From Kaistia defluvii (GTDB lineage: Bacteria; Pseudomonadota; Alphaproteobacteria; Rhizobiales; Kaistiaceae), in contig NZ_JAPKNI010000015.1 of the NCBI RefSeq assembly GCF_026343955.1, positions 1-37,711 on the forward strand: 37,711 bases of DNA, written 5' to 3'. Shown piece after piece: positions 17,204-24,324 of this stretch; positions within the stretch are counted from its first letter, which is position 1, and each line of letters begins with the position of its first letter. The translations under genes were made by a program, and so were the position numbers. The notes below the pieces were generated by a model. It searched no databases. It was given only the letters and a program-made list of their open reading frames with translations, and had not been told where the DNA came from.

Positions 17204-18241
17204 ATGAGGATCGGCATCGTCAACGACCTGCCGATCGCCGTCGAGATCCTGCGGCGCGTGCTCGCCGGCACGGGAGAGCACCAGTTGGCCTGGGTCGCCA
17301 GGAACGGCGCCGAGGCGGTGGCGCAATGCCGGCTGGACCTGCCGGACCTGGTCCTGATGGATCTCACCATGCCGGTGATGGACGGCGTCGAAGCGACGCG
17401 GCAGATCATGCTGGCGACGCCCTGTCCGATCCTGCTGGTGACGGCAAGCGTCGATGACAACGTTCCGGGCGTCTATGAGGCGATGGGCCATGGCGCGCTC
17501 GATGCCGTCGACCTTCCCTCGATCGGGCTCCACACCGGCGGTTCGCTCCACGCCGCGTCGCTTCTGGCCCGGATCGCCACCATCGGCCGGCTGATGCAGC
17601 ATCATCCCGTCTCGCAGCCGTCGCCGATGGCCGTGCGGTCCAAGGCGGCTTCGCCGCCGGCGCTGGTGGCGATCGGCGCCTCGGCTGGGGGGCCCGCCGC
17701 CGTCGCCGCCGTGCTCGGCAGACTGCCGGCGGATTTCCCGGCGGCGCTGGTGCTCGTGCAGCATCTCGACGCGCAGTTCGTCGCCGGCCTCGCCGACTGG
17801 CTGGGCCAGCATACGAAATTGCCGGTGCGCGCGGCGCGCGAGGGCGAGAGGCCGCAGCCGGGCACGGTCCTCGTCGCATCGACCAGCGACCACCTGGTCT
17901 TCAAGACGAGCCATGAACTTGGTTATAGTCCTCAGCCACGCGATCAGCTCTATCGACCTTCGGTGGATGTCTTCTTCGAAAGCGCGGCAAGGTGGTGGCA
18001 GGATTCTCTGATCGGGGTCCTGTTGACCGGCATGGGGCGGGACGGAGCGATCGGTCTCAAGAAGCTGCGCGACCGCGGGCATTTGACCCTGGCGCAGGAT
18101 CAGGCGACAAGCGCTGTCTACGGCATGCCGAAGGCGGCCGCCGCGCTGGGCGCCGCCGTTGAAATCCTCCCCCTCGATTTGATCGCGCCGCGTCTGGTTG
18201 ACGCGTGCATGCGAGGCAATACTGAAAAGGCGATCCCATGA
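17204..18241 (+). CDS. wspF: WspF, CheB-type methylesterase response regulator
   Basis: 345 residues. Receiver domain (1-120) with Asp53 (LVLMDLTMPVMDG); the acidic pocket reads VNDLP rather than the usual DD, as in other WspF proteins. The C-terminal methylesterase domain has the Ser-His-Asp triad: Ser160 in GASAGGP, His187 in VQHLDAQF and Asp280 in GMGRDGA. It demethylates WspA and gives negative feedback; in Pseudomonas, loss of WspF locks WspR on and produces wrinkly, high-c-di-GMP colonies. The reading frame here is intact. It starts 22 nt after wspE, and its TGA overlaps the ATG of wspR. Confidence 0.93.
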   Translation: MRIGIVNDLPIAVEILRRVLAGTGEHQLAWVARNGAEAVAQCRLDLPDLVLMDLTMPVMDGVEATRQIMLATPCPILLVTASVDDNVPGVYEAMGHGALDAVDLPSIGLHTGGSLHAASLLARIATIGRLMQHHPVSQPSPMAVRSKAASPPALVAIGASAGGPAAVAAVLGRLPADFPAALVLVQHLDAQFVAGLADWLGQHTKLPVRAAREGERPQPGTVLVASTSDHLVFKTSHELGYSPQPRDQLYRPSVDVFFESAARWWQDSLIGVLLTGMGRDGAIGLKKLRDRGHLTLAQDQATSAVYGMPKAAAALGAAVEILPLDLIAPRLVDACMRGNTEKAIP

Positions 18242-19287
18242 AGGGCGAACAGGACACCGCTCCGCAATCGACGCCGCCACCCGCCGACAACTACATGGCG
18301 CTGGTGCTGCTGGTCGATGATCAGGTGATGATCTGCGAGGCAGTCCGGCGCATGCTGGCCAACCAGTCGGACATCGATTTTCATTACTGCACCGATCCCC
18401 TGGAGGCTCTATCGGTCGCGGACCGGGTCAAGCCGACCGTGATCCTGCAGGATCTGGTGATGCCGGGCATCGACGGCATGGAACTGGTCCGCCATTACCG
18501 GCAGAACGCGCCGACCCATTCCGTCCCGGTCATCGTGCTGTCGACCAAGGACGATCCCGTCATCAAGAGCGAGGCCTTCCAGGCCGGCGCCAATGATTAT
18601 CTCGTCAAACTGCCGGACCGGGTCGAGCTGATCGCCCGCATCCGCTACCACACCCGCGCCTATCTCGATCACGTCCAGCGCGACGAGGCGTATCGCGCGC
18701 TGCGCGAGAGCCAGCGACAGCTGATGCGCGTCAATCTGGAGCTGGAGCGGCTGACCCGGATCGACGGGCTCACCGGCCTCGGCAACCGGCGCTATTTCGA
18801 CGAATATCTCGCCGCCGAGTGGCGTCGCGGCCTGCGCAACCGCGCCGCCATCTCGGTGCTGATGATCGATGTCGACAATTTCAAGCGCTACAATGACGCC
18901 TACGGCCATCTTGCCGGCGATGAGGTACTGAAGCAGGTGTCGTCCGTGCTGCAGGCGGGCGCCAACCGCTCGACCGATCTGGCGGCGCGCTATGGCGGCG
19001 AGGAATTCGTCATCGTGCTGACGGACGTGACGCCGGCCGGGGCGAGCGTGGTGGCCCAGCGCATCGCGCAGGGTGTGCGCGATCTCGCCATTCCACACGG
19101 GGAGGGCAAGGTCACGGTCAGCATCGGCGTTGCGACCATGATCCCGGGCGGCGACCCGGACGAGCTCGTCAATGCCGCAGATCTCGCCCTGTTCCGTGCC
19201 AAGGCGGCCGGGCGCGACTGCATCGTCCTGCATGAGCCATCCGCCGATTCCGGAAGTGCGGATTCGCAGACCCAAGGGGAAGCCTAG
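18238..19287 (+). CDS. wspR: WspR, response regulator with diguanylate cyclase (GGDEF) output
   Basis: 349 residues, the length of Pseudomonas WspR. The receiver domain (about 20-140) has Asp27/Asp28 and phosphoacceptor Asp72 (VILQDLVMPGIDG). A helical linker follows (about 145-172), then the GGDEF domain with DGLTGLGNRRYFDEY, signature GGEEF (253-257) and an intact inhibitory I-site RxxD (Arg244-Asp247) five residues before it. Phosphorylation by WspE should promote assembly and synthesis of c-di-GMP from two GTP, driving biofilm or attachment. Both the catalytic and the feedback sites are preserved, so activity is expected. Last gene of the wsp block, overlapping wspF by 4 nt. Which c-di-GMP effector it serves is not shown here. 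Confidence 0.94.
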   Translation: MKGEQDTAPQSTPPPADNYMALVLLVDDQVMICEAVRRMLANQSDIDFHYCTDPLEALSVADRVKPTVILQDLVMPGIDGMELVRHYRQNAPTHSVPVIVLSTKDDPVIKSEAFQAGANDYLVKLPDRVELIARIRYHTRAYLDHVQRDEAYRALRESQRQLMRVNLELERLTRIDGLTGLGNRRYFDEYLAAEWRRGLRNRAAISVLMIDVDNFKRYNDAYGHLAGDEVLKQVSSVLQAGANRSTDLAARYGGEEFVIVLTDVTPAGASVVAQRIAQGVRDLAIPHGEGKVTVSIGVATMIPGGDPDELVNAADLALFRAKAAGRDCIVLHEPSADSGSADSQTQGEA

Positions 19288-19333
19288 CCGGCGTATTTCC
19301 CGCGGGGCGATGCGGAATGGTCTCGCCAACACC

Positions 19334-19359
19334 TTGCGCGGGGCCGCAAAATTCTTTTT
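19334..19359 (+). terminator. Possible terminator after the wsp operon
   Basis: Short stem TTGCG (19334-19338) / CGCAA (19345-19349) with a 6-nt GC loop, followed by AATTCTTTTT. It lies 46 nt after the wspR stop. The T-run is convincing but the stem is only 5 bp, so the call is tentative. Confidence 0.4.
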
Positions 19360-19392
19360 CCTGTCGGCAAAGGGCGCCTTCGCTCCGACAGG
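19360..19392 (+). promoter_or_regulatory. Hairpin overlapping the GMC gene ribosome binding site
   Basis: CCTGTCGG (19360-19367) pairs perfectly with CCGACAGG (19385-19392); the 17-nt loop could pair further (AAGG/CCTT). The right arm runs into the purine stretch AGGA at 19390-19393, the only Shine-Dalgarno-like sequence before the ATG at 19402. Folding could therefore limit translation of the dehydrogenase. No known riboswitch family is recognised. Confidence 0.4.
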
Positions 19393-19401
19393 ATCCATCT
19401 C

Positions 19402-21036
19402 ATGGCCTTTGACTACATCATCGCCGGCGGCGGCTCGTCCGCCTGCGTCGCGGCGACCCGCCTGGTTCGCGATCATGGCGCCCGCGTCCTGCTGATCGAG
19501 CGCGGCCCGTCGCATTATGCGAAGCTGATGCGGATGCCGGCCGGCTACATGAAATATCTCGGCCGCGAGGACTTCCTCGAAATGCACCACACGGTCGAGC
19601 AGCCGCGCCTCGGCGGCCGCGGCCCGATCGTGCCGCAGGCGAAGGTGCTGGGCGGCGGCAGCTCGGTCAACGCGATGGTCTATATGCGCGGCCAGCGCGA
19701 CGATTACGACCATTGGGACGCATTCCTCGGCGGCAACACCGGCTGGAGCTATGCCGACCTGCTGCCGCACTTCAAGGCGCTGGAAAAGAACCAGAAGTTC
19801 AACGACGCCTATCACGGCATCGATGGCAGCCTGCTGGTTTCCGATCCGGGCCAGCTCTGCGAGATGACGCGCGACTACATCCTCGCCGCCCAGGGCGCCG
19901 GCATTCCCTACAATCCCGATTTCAATGGCGCCCGCCAGAACGGCGTCGGCGTCATGCAGCACACCATGGGCGTGGTCGACGGCAGGATGCGCCGCAGCGA
20001 CGCGGTGTTCTCCTTCCTGTCGCAGGTGATGGATGACAAGAAGCTGACCGTGGTCACCGATGCGCTCGTGACGCGGATCCTCACCGAGGGCAGCCGAGCC
20101 GTCGGCGTGGAATATGTGAAGGATGGCCAGCGCGTCGAGGCGCGGGCGGAGCAGGAAGTGCTGGTGGCGACCGGCACCTACAATACGGCCAAGCTGCTGA
20201 TGCTGTCCGGCATCGGCCCCGCGGCGCATCTCAAGGAGCACGGCATCGCGGTCCATACCGACCTGCCCGGCGTCGGCCAGAACCTGCAGGATCATCATGA
20301 AGTGCCGGTCATCGCCACGACCAAGCGGGCGAGCGGCTATTTCGGCGAGGACAAGGGCTGGCCGATGCTTCGCAACGGCCTGCAATATGTGCTGTTCGGC
20401 ACCGGGCCGGTGACCACGACGGGCATCGAATCCTGCCTGTTCTACGATCCGGACGGCGGCGACCGCCCGACCGTGCAGCTCTATTGCGCGCCGATCGTCT
20501 ATCTCGACCGCGACGTCACCGACATGCAGCCGACGCATGGCGTCACCCTGACCTCCTGCCTGCTCCGGCCGAAGGCGCGTGGATCGGTCCGGCTGCGCTC
20601 GGCCGACCCGGCCGCCAAGCCGGTGGTCGATTGCAACTTTTTCGGCGATCCCGACGATCTGCGCCTGACCATCGCCTCGATGCGCTTCGCCCGCGAACTG
20701 CTCAAGACCGAGCCGGTCGGCTCCAACATCAAGGGCGAGTTGCTGCCGGGCGCCGACAAGCTCAGCGATGCGGAGCTTTCCGCCTTCTGCGCCAAGACGG
20801 TGAAGACCAATTATCACCCCTCCGGCTCGGCCCGCATGGGCCGCGACGACGACCCGATGGCGGTACTCGACACCCGGATGCGCGTGCGCGGCGTCGAGGG
20901 GCTGCGCGTCATCGACTGCGCGGCGATCCCCTTCATCCCATCGGCCAATACCAACGCCATCGCGCTGGCGCTCGGCAACAAGGCGGTGTCGATCCTGATG
21001 AACGAGACGGTCGCGCCTGCGGTGCTCGATCGCTAG
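19402..21036 (+). CDS. GMC family FAD-dependent oxidoreductase (choline dehydrogenase-like)
   Basis: 544 residues. The N-terminal FAD-binding motif is slightly unusual: [10 protein letters not shown] instead of the common GAGSAGCVLA. It is followed by VLLIERG and the GMC signature [15 protein letters not shown] (about 90-104). The second signature [16 protein letters not shown] (255-270) is clear. The catalytic pair is His472 ([11 protein letters not shown]) and Asn516 (SANTNA), 44 residues apart as in choline oxidase. It oxidises a primary or secondary alcohol; homologues act on choline, long-chain, aromatic or polyol substrates, so the substrate stays open. No signal peptide is seen, so it is probably cytoplasmic or membrane-associated. 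The ATP-grasp gene starts 14 nt after its stop, so the two are probably cotranscribed. Confidence 0.9.
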   Translation: MAFDYIIAGGGSSACVAATRLVRDHGARVLLIERGPSHYAKLMRMPAGYMKYLGREDFLEMHHTVEQPRLGGRGPIVPQAKVLGGGSSVNAMVYMRGQRDDYDHWDAFLGGNTGWSYADLLPHFKALEKNQKFNDAYHGIDGSLLVSDPGQLCEMTRDYILAAQGAGIPYNPDFNGARQNGVGVMQHTMGVVDGRMRRSDAVFSFLSQVMDDKKLTVVTDALVTRILTEGSRAVGVEYVKDGQRVEARAEQEVLVATGTYNTAKLLMLSGIGPAAHLKEHGIAVHTDLPGVGQNLQDHHEVPVIATTKRASGYFGEDKGWPMLRNGLQYVLFGTGPVTTTGIESCLFYDPDGGDRPTVQLYCAPIVYLDRDVTDMQPTHGVTLTSCLLRPKARGSVRLRSADPAAKPVVDCNFFGDPDDLRLTIASMRFARELLKTEPVGSNIKGELLPGADKLSDAELSAFCAKTVKTNYHPSGSARMGRDDDPMAVLDTRMRVRGVEGLRVIDCAAIPFIPSANTNAIALALGNKAVSILMNETVAPAVLDR

Positions 21037-21050
21037 CGGAAATCCAGAGC

Positions 21051-22022
21051 ATGCCGAGTCGCCTGCTGGCCCGCTCCATCGATGCGTCGCTCCATGTCAC
21101 GCATCGCAAGGCGACCCGCGCCTTTCGCGCCGAAATCGGCCAGCCGCCCCGCGTCGCACTGCCGGTCAGCTATAGCGACAAGATGTTCTGGCGCCGGGTG
21201 TTCGACCGCAACCCGGCCTTCATCGCCCATTGCGACAAGCTGCAGGCCAAGCGCCTGTTCCAGCAGCAGGACGTCGCGGTGGCGGAAGTCTTGTGGCAAG
21301 GCACGGACCCGGCCGATCTGCCTGCCTCGCTGCGGGATGCGGACGTTGTCGTGAAGATGAACGCCGCCTGCGACCGCAACTGGTTCTTCCGCCATCGGCG
21401 TAGCGACGCGGCGCTCTTCCTCGCCACCTGCCAGGGGTGGCTGCAGCAGACCTTTGGCGTCGAGGCGCTCGAATGGGCCTATGGCGTGGCGCCGAAGCGC
21501 CTGTTTGCGGAACGCATGATCGCTCCGGATCCCCGCGCCATCGACGAGATCAAGGTCCATCTCTTTTCCGGCGAGGTGTTCTACGCACTCATCTACCGGG
21601 GCGAGAAGACCGAGGACGGAAGGTCGGGCATCTTTGATGCGGCGGGACGCCGGCTGCGGGTCACCAATTCCACCGTCGCGAAGGATCCCGGCCGCGCGCT
21701 GCCAGCGCAGTACCGCGTGCCGGATTGCTATTCTCGCGCGCTCGCCGTGGCGCGGCGCATGGCGGCGGGGACGGACTATCTTCGGGTCGACTTCATGGTG
21801 GTCGATGGCAAGCTCTATGGCGGCGAGATCACTCCCTATCCCTCGGCCGGCTTGATGACCAATTCGGATCCCGCCGTGCTGGCGCAGATGGGGCGTTGCT
21901 GGGATCTCCGACAGTCGTGGTTCCTCGCCACGCCGCAAACGGGGTGGCGCGCCCTCTACCAGGCCATGCTGCGCCGGCATGTCGAACGGCTGGGTGTCGA
22001 TCCGATTCCGGAGCTCGCCTGA
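21051..22022 (+). CDS. ATP-grasp family protein, TupA-like
   Basis: 323 residues from the ATG at 21051; the frame is open upstream only as antisense-like sequence inside the GMC gene. The N-terminal part (SYSDKMFWRRVFDRNPAFIAHCDKLQAKRLF) and the end (YLRVDFMVVDGKLYGGEITPYPSAGLM) follow the pattern of TupA-like ATP-grasp proteins, where the closing Asp and Glu ligate Mg-ATP. A central VVVKMNAACDRNWFF stretch corresponds to the K-x-N core. The family includes ligases that build the amide-linked teichuronopeptide and proteins in polysaccharide clusters. The acceptor and donor are unknown here. It is coupled to the GMC oxidoreductase and precedes the D-amino-acid dehydrogenase gene. Confidence 0.72.
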   Translation: MPSRLLARSIDASLHVTHRKATRAFRAEIGQPPRVALPVSYSDKMFWRRVFDRNPAFIAHCDKLQAKRLFQQQDVAVAEVLWQGTDPADLPASLRDADVVVKMNAACDRNWFFRHRRSDAALFLATCQGWLQQTFGVEALEWAYGVAPKRLFAERMIAPDPRAIDEIKVHLFSGEVFYALIYRGEKTEDGRSGIFDAAGRRLRVTNSTVAKDPGRALPAQYRVPDCYSRALAVARRMAAGTDYLRVDFMVVDGKLYGGEITPYPSAGLMTNSDPAVLAQMGRCWDLRQSWFLATPQTGWRALYQAMLRRHVERLGVDPIPELA

Positions 22023-22115
22023 GCCACCTGCTTCGTCCTCGTCCGGCCGCCGCAACGACCGCTTGATTGGCGGCGCGACTTCCGCTTGAACGGTAGCGGC
22101 GCCGCGCGGGCGGCG

Positions 22116-22138
22116 GCCGGAATCGCCCGGATTCCGGC
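22116..22138 (+). other. Hairpin in the dadA leader
   Basis: Perfect 9-bp inverted repeat GCCGGAATC (22116-22124) / GATTCCGGC (22130-22138) with a 5-nt loop, 20 nt before the dadA start. There is no T-run, so it is unlikely to be a simple terminator for the upstream gene. It may be an operator or a leader structure; nothing more can be said from sequence. Confidence 0.4.
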
Positions 22139-22158
22139 GATGAGAATTCGGGGAAGCA

Positions 22159-23406
22159 ATGCGCATAGTCGTGCTCGGCGCCGGGGTGATCGGCGTGACG
22201 ACGGCCTGGTATCTGGCCGAGGCCGGTCACCAGGTCACGGTGATCGAGAAGAACCCTTCGGCCGGGCACGGCACCAGCTATGCCAATGCGGCGCAGATCT
22301 CGCCGGCGCTTTCCTCGCCCTGGGCCTTTCCCGGCCTCATCGGCAAGGCGGCGTCATGGATCTTCGCCAAGCATGCGCCGCTGATCGTCAGCCGCATGCC
22401 GGATCTCGCCATGAGCCAGTTTCTCTGGCGGATGTGGCGCGCCTCCAGCCTCGAGCAATATCTGGCTGCCAAGCGCAACATGGTGCGGCTCGCCGAATAT
22501 TCGCGCGATTGCACCGACGCGATGCGGGCCGAGATCGGCATCCAATATGACGGCCGCCAGAAGGGGCTGATCGTCGCCTTCCGCGAGGCGGCGCAGGCGG
22601 AGGGCTATCGTCGCGATCTCGCCGTGCTCGACGAACTGGGCGTGCCCCATCGCAGCCTTGGCCGCGACGACCTGCTGTCGCTGGAGCCCAACATCGATCC
22701 CACCAGCGGGGTGGTCGGTGGCGTGCTGCTGGAGACCGACCAGACCGGCGACTGCTTCCTGTTCACCCAGGCGCTGGCGGCGCGATGCGCGGAACGGGGC
22801 GTCGCCTTCCTCTACGGCCAACCCGCCGAAAAGCTGGTCATCGAAGGTGAGAAGGTTATCGGCATCGTTGCCGGGGCTGAGACGATCGAGGCGGATGCCG
22901 TGGTCGTCGCGCTTGGCATCTGGTCGAAGGGGCTGCTGGAGCCGCATGGCATTCCCGTGCCGATCTATCCGGTGAAGGGCTATTCGCTCACCATCGACGC
23001 GCATTCGGATGCCGTCGGCCCGGTCAGCACCGTCTCGGACGAATCGATGAAGGTCGGCCATACCAATCTGGAGAACCGGATCCGCGTCGGTGGTACGGCG
23101 GAACTCGCCGGCTATGATTTCTCCCGGCCGGAGAAGCGCTATGAGGGGCTGATCGCCTCGCTCCGCATGCTGTTCCCGAAGGTGCCGCAGGCGGCGATCG
23201 ATGCTGCCGAGCGCTGGTCGGGCCTGCGCCCCGTCACGCCGGACGGCCCGCCGCGCATCGGCCGATGCCGCTATCCCAATCTCTATCTGAACAGCGGCCA
23301 CGGCACGCTGGGCTGGACCATGGCCTGCGGCTCCGGCAAGGCGCTCGCCGACCAGATCTCCGGCCGGCCCACCGAGGTCGATATCGCTGCCTTCGCACCG
23401 CGCTAG
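22159..23406 (+). CDS. dadA: D-amino acid dehydrogenase (FAD, DadA family)
   Basis: 415 residues, the usual DadA length. The Rossmann dinucleotide motif is VVLGAGVIG (GxGxxG at 7-12), with Glu30 ending strand 2 to bind the FAD ribose. The DadA-typical GHGTSYANAAQISPALSSPWAFPG follows at about 35-60. The C-terminal FAD loop is NSGHGTLGWTMACGSGKALAD. The enzyme oxidatively deaminates D-amino acids, passing electrons to the respiratory chain, and sits at the inner face of the cytoplasmic membrane. GGGGAAG just before the ATG serves as ribosome binding site. No alanine racemase gene is adjacent, unlike enteric dadAX operons. Confidence 0.93.
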   Translation: MRIVVLGAGVIGVTTAWYLAEAGHQVTVIEKNPSAGHGTSYANAAQISPALSSPWAFPGLIGKAASWIFAKHAPLIVSRMPDLAMSQFLWRMWRASSLEQYLAAKRNMVRLAEYSRDCTDAMRAEIGIQYDGRQKGLIVAFREAAQAEGYRRDLAVLDELGVPHRSLGRDDLLSLEPNIDPTSGVVGGVLLETDQTGDCFLFTQALAARCAERGVAFLYGQPAEKLVIEGEKVIGIVAGAETIEADAVVVALGIWSKGLLEPHGIPVPIYPVKGYSLTIDAHSDAVGPVSTVSDESMKVGHTNLENRIRVGGTAELAGYDFSRPEKRYEGLIASLRMLFPKVPQAAIDAAERWSGLRPVTPDGPPRIGRCRYPNLYLNSGHGTLGWTMACGSGKALADQISGRPTEVDIAAFAPR

Positions 23407-23867
23407 AGTGGGCCTTTCTGCTGCAGGCGCTGTTCGGCTCGGACGTTGTCTGCTGGGGGCATTATGGCGCGGTCTGCGAGCCGACCGGGAAGCCGTGCCG
23501 GTGTTTCACGTGTGACACTCGCCGGGTTTGACTTTCCTGCCAGTGTGCTTATGTCTTGAGCACCATGTTGAGCCACTCGACCTTTCGCCGTTTCCTGCAC
23601 CACGCAGGTCTTCTGATCGCGGGCCACTAGCCCCGGGTTCGGCGTGCGCTTTCGCCCCGGACACGGGGCTGCTGCCAGCATGACTGCTCATTCAATCCAT
23701 TCCCTCCGACTCGGTCGCCATGCATGATTGCGCAAGGAGATCGCGGAAGCCGTCACCGCCCTTCGCCGCCGAGCGCCGTGGGAAGGGCGGCCCCTGCATC
23801 GGATCATTCCCGGGACGATCGCCGCATGAGCGCGAGACGTCCCTGTCCAAATTTGGAGACCATCGCC
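23407..23867. other. Noncoding region with atypical composition
   Basis: 461 nt between dadA and rnk with no gene I can support. By eye, 23500-23700 is clearly less GC-rich than its surroundings. It contains a parS-like site (23503-23518) and a weak long-range pairing AGCCCCG/CGGGGCT near 23628-23680. A 92-codon minus-strand frame (23403-23681) has no recognisable domain and no ribosome binding site. The last 30 nt carry the leader of rnk. Confidence 0.5.
23503..23518. promoter_or_regulatory. parS-like centromere site (ParB-binding candidate)
   Basis: TGTTTCACGTGTGACA matches the bacterial parS consensus TGTTTCACGTGAAACA at 14 of 16 positions, including an uninterrupted run of the first 11. 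The mismatches are at positions 12 and 13, so one half-site is weakened. It lies in noncoding DNA. I found no second CACGTG-centred copy in the window, and no parA or parB gene is present, so function is a hypothesis. Confidence 0.45.
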
Positions 23868-24284
23868 ATGACCACCCGCAGCGCCAGTCGCGCGAAGCCC
23901 AGGATCACCATCCTCGCTGCCGACCACGAGCGGCTTTCGACGCTCGCCCGCGCGGCGACGCACACGGTTCCCGATGTCGCGGCGGTGCTGACCGAAGAGC
24001 TGGACCGCGCGCGGATCGTCGCCGATGGCAAGCGGGCCCATCCCTTCGTGCGCATGGGCCATGAGGTCGAGTTCCGCGACGATACGGCCGGAACGGTGCG
24101 CAAGGTGACGCTGGTCTATCCGGAAGATGCCGATATCGGCCAGGGTCGCATTTCGGTCCTGACCCCGATCGGCGCGGCGCTGATCGGTGTCGGCGTCGGC
24201 GAATCGATCAGCTGGGAAACCCGCAACGGCGATATCAAGCGGCTGACCGTCCTGCAGATCGGCAGCACCGAGGCTGCCGCCTGA
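23868..24284 (+). CDS. rnk: Nucleoside diphosphate kinase regulator, Rnk/GreA-GreB C-terminal family
   Basis: 138 residues from the ATG at 23868, with GGAG nine bases upstream; an in-frame ATG at 23826 is less well supported. A short N-terminal helical part (ILAADHERLSTLARAATHTVPDVAAVLTEELDRARIV) is followed by the GreA/GreB C-terminal FKBP-like fold: GHEVEFRDDTAGTVRKVTLVYPEDADIGQGRISVLTPIGAALIGVGVGESISWE. That block is diagnostic for Rnk. Rnk-type proteins bind RNA polymerase through this domain; the name comes from an effect on nucleoside diphosphate kinase levels. It lacks the long coiled coil of true Gre factors. The DedA-PAP2 gene follows after 40 nt. Confidence 0.9.
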   Translation: MTTRSASRAKPRITILAADHERLSTLARAATHTVPDVAAVLTEELDRARIVADGKRAHPFVRMGHEVEFRDDTAGTVRKVTLVYPEDADIGQGRISVLTPIGAALIGVGVGESISWETRNGDIKRLTVLQIGSTEAAA

Positions 24285-24324
24285 TGCGGCGTCGGGCCTA
24301 TCCAGGTCGCGGCCGGGCGTTGCC

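Noticed and set aside
14770-17460. Minus-strand open frame of 896 codons
   Set aside because: Antisense to wspE, whose kinase and receiver motifs are unmistakable.
17204-17570. Possible defect in the WspF receiver domain because the acidic pair reads ND
   Set aside because: To my knowledge the same VND-type start is found in functional WspF proteins, and the phosphoacceptor Asp53 and the esterase triad are intact.
18409-20817. Minus-strand open frame of 802 codons
   Set aside because: Entirely antisense to wspR and the GMC gene, both supported by full sets of motifs; the translation has no domain and the composition of a shadow frame.
23403-23681. 92-codon minus-strand frame in the dadA-rnk gap
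   Set aside because: No ribosome binding site, no recognisable domain and no neighbouring operon; kept only as part of the unexplained noncoding region.
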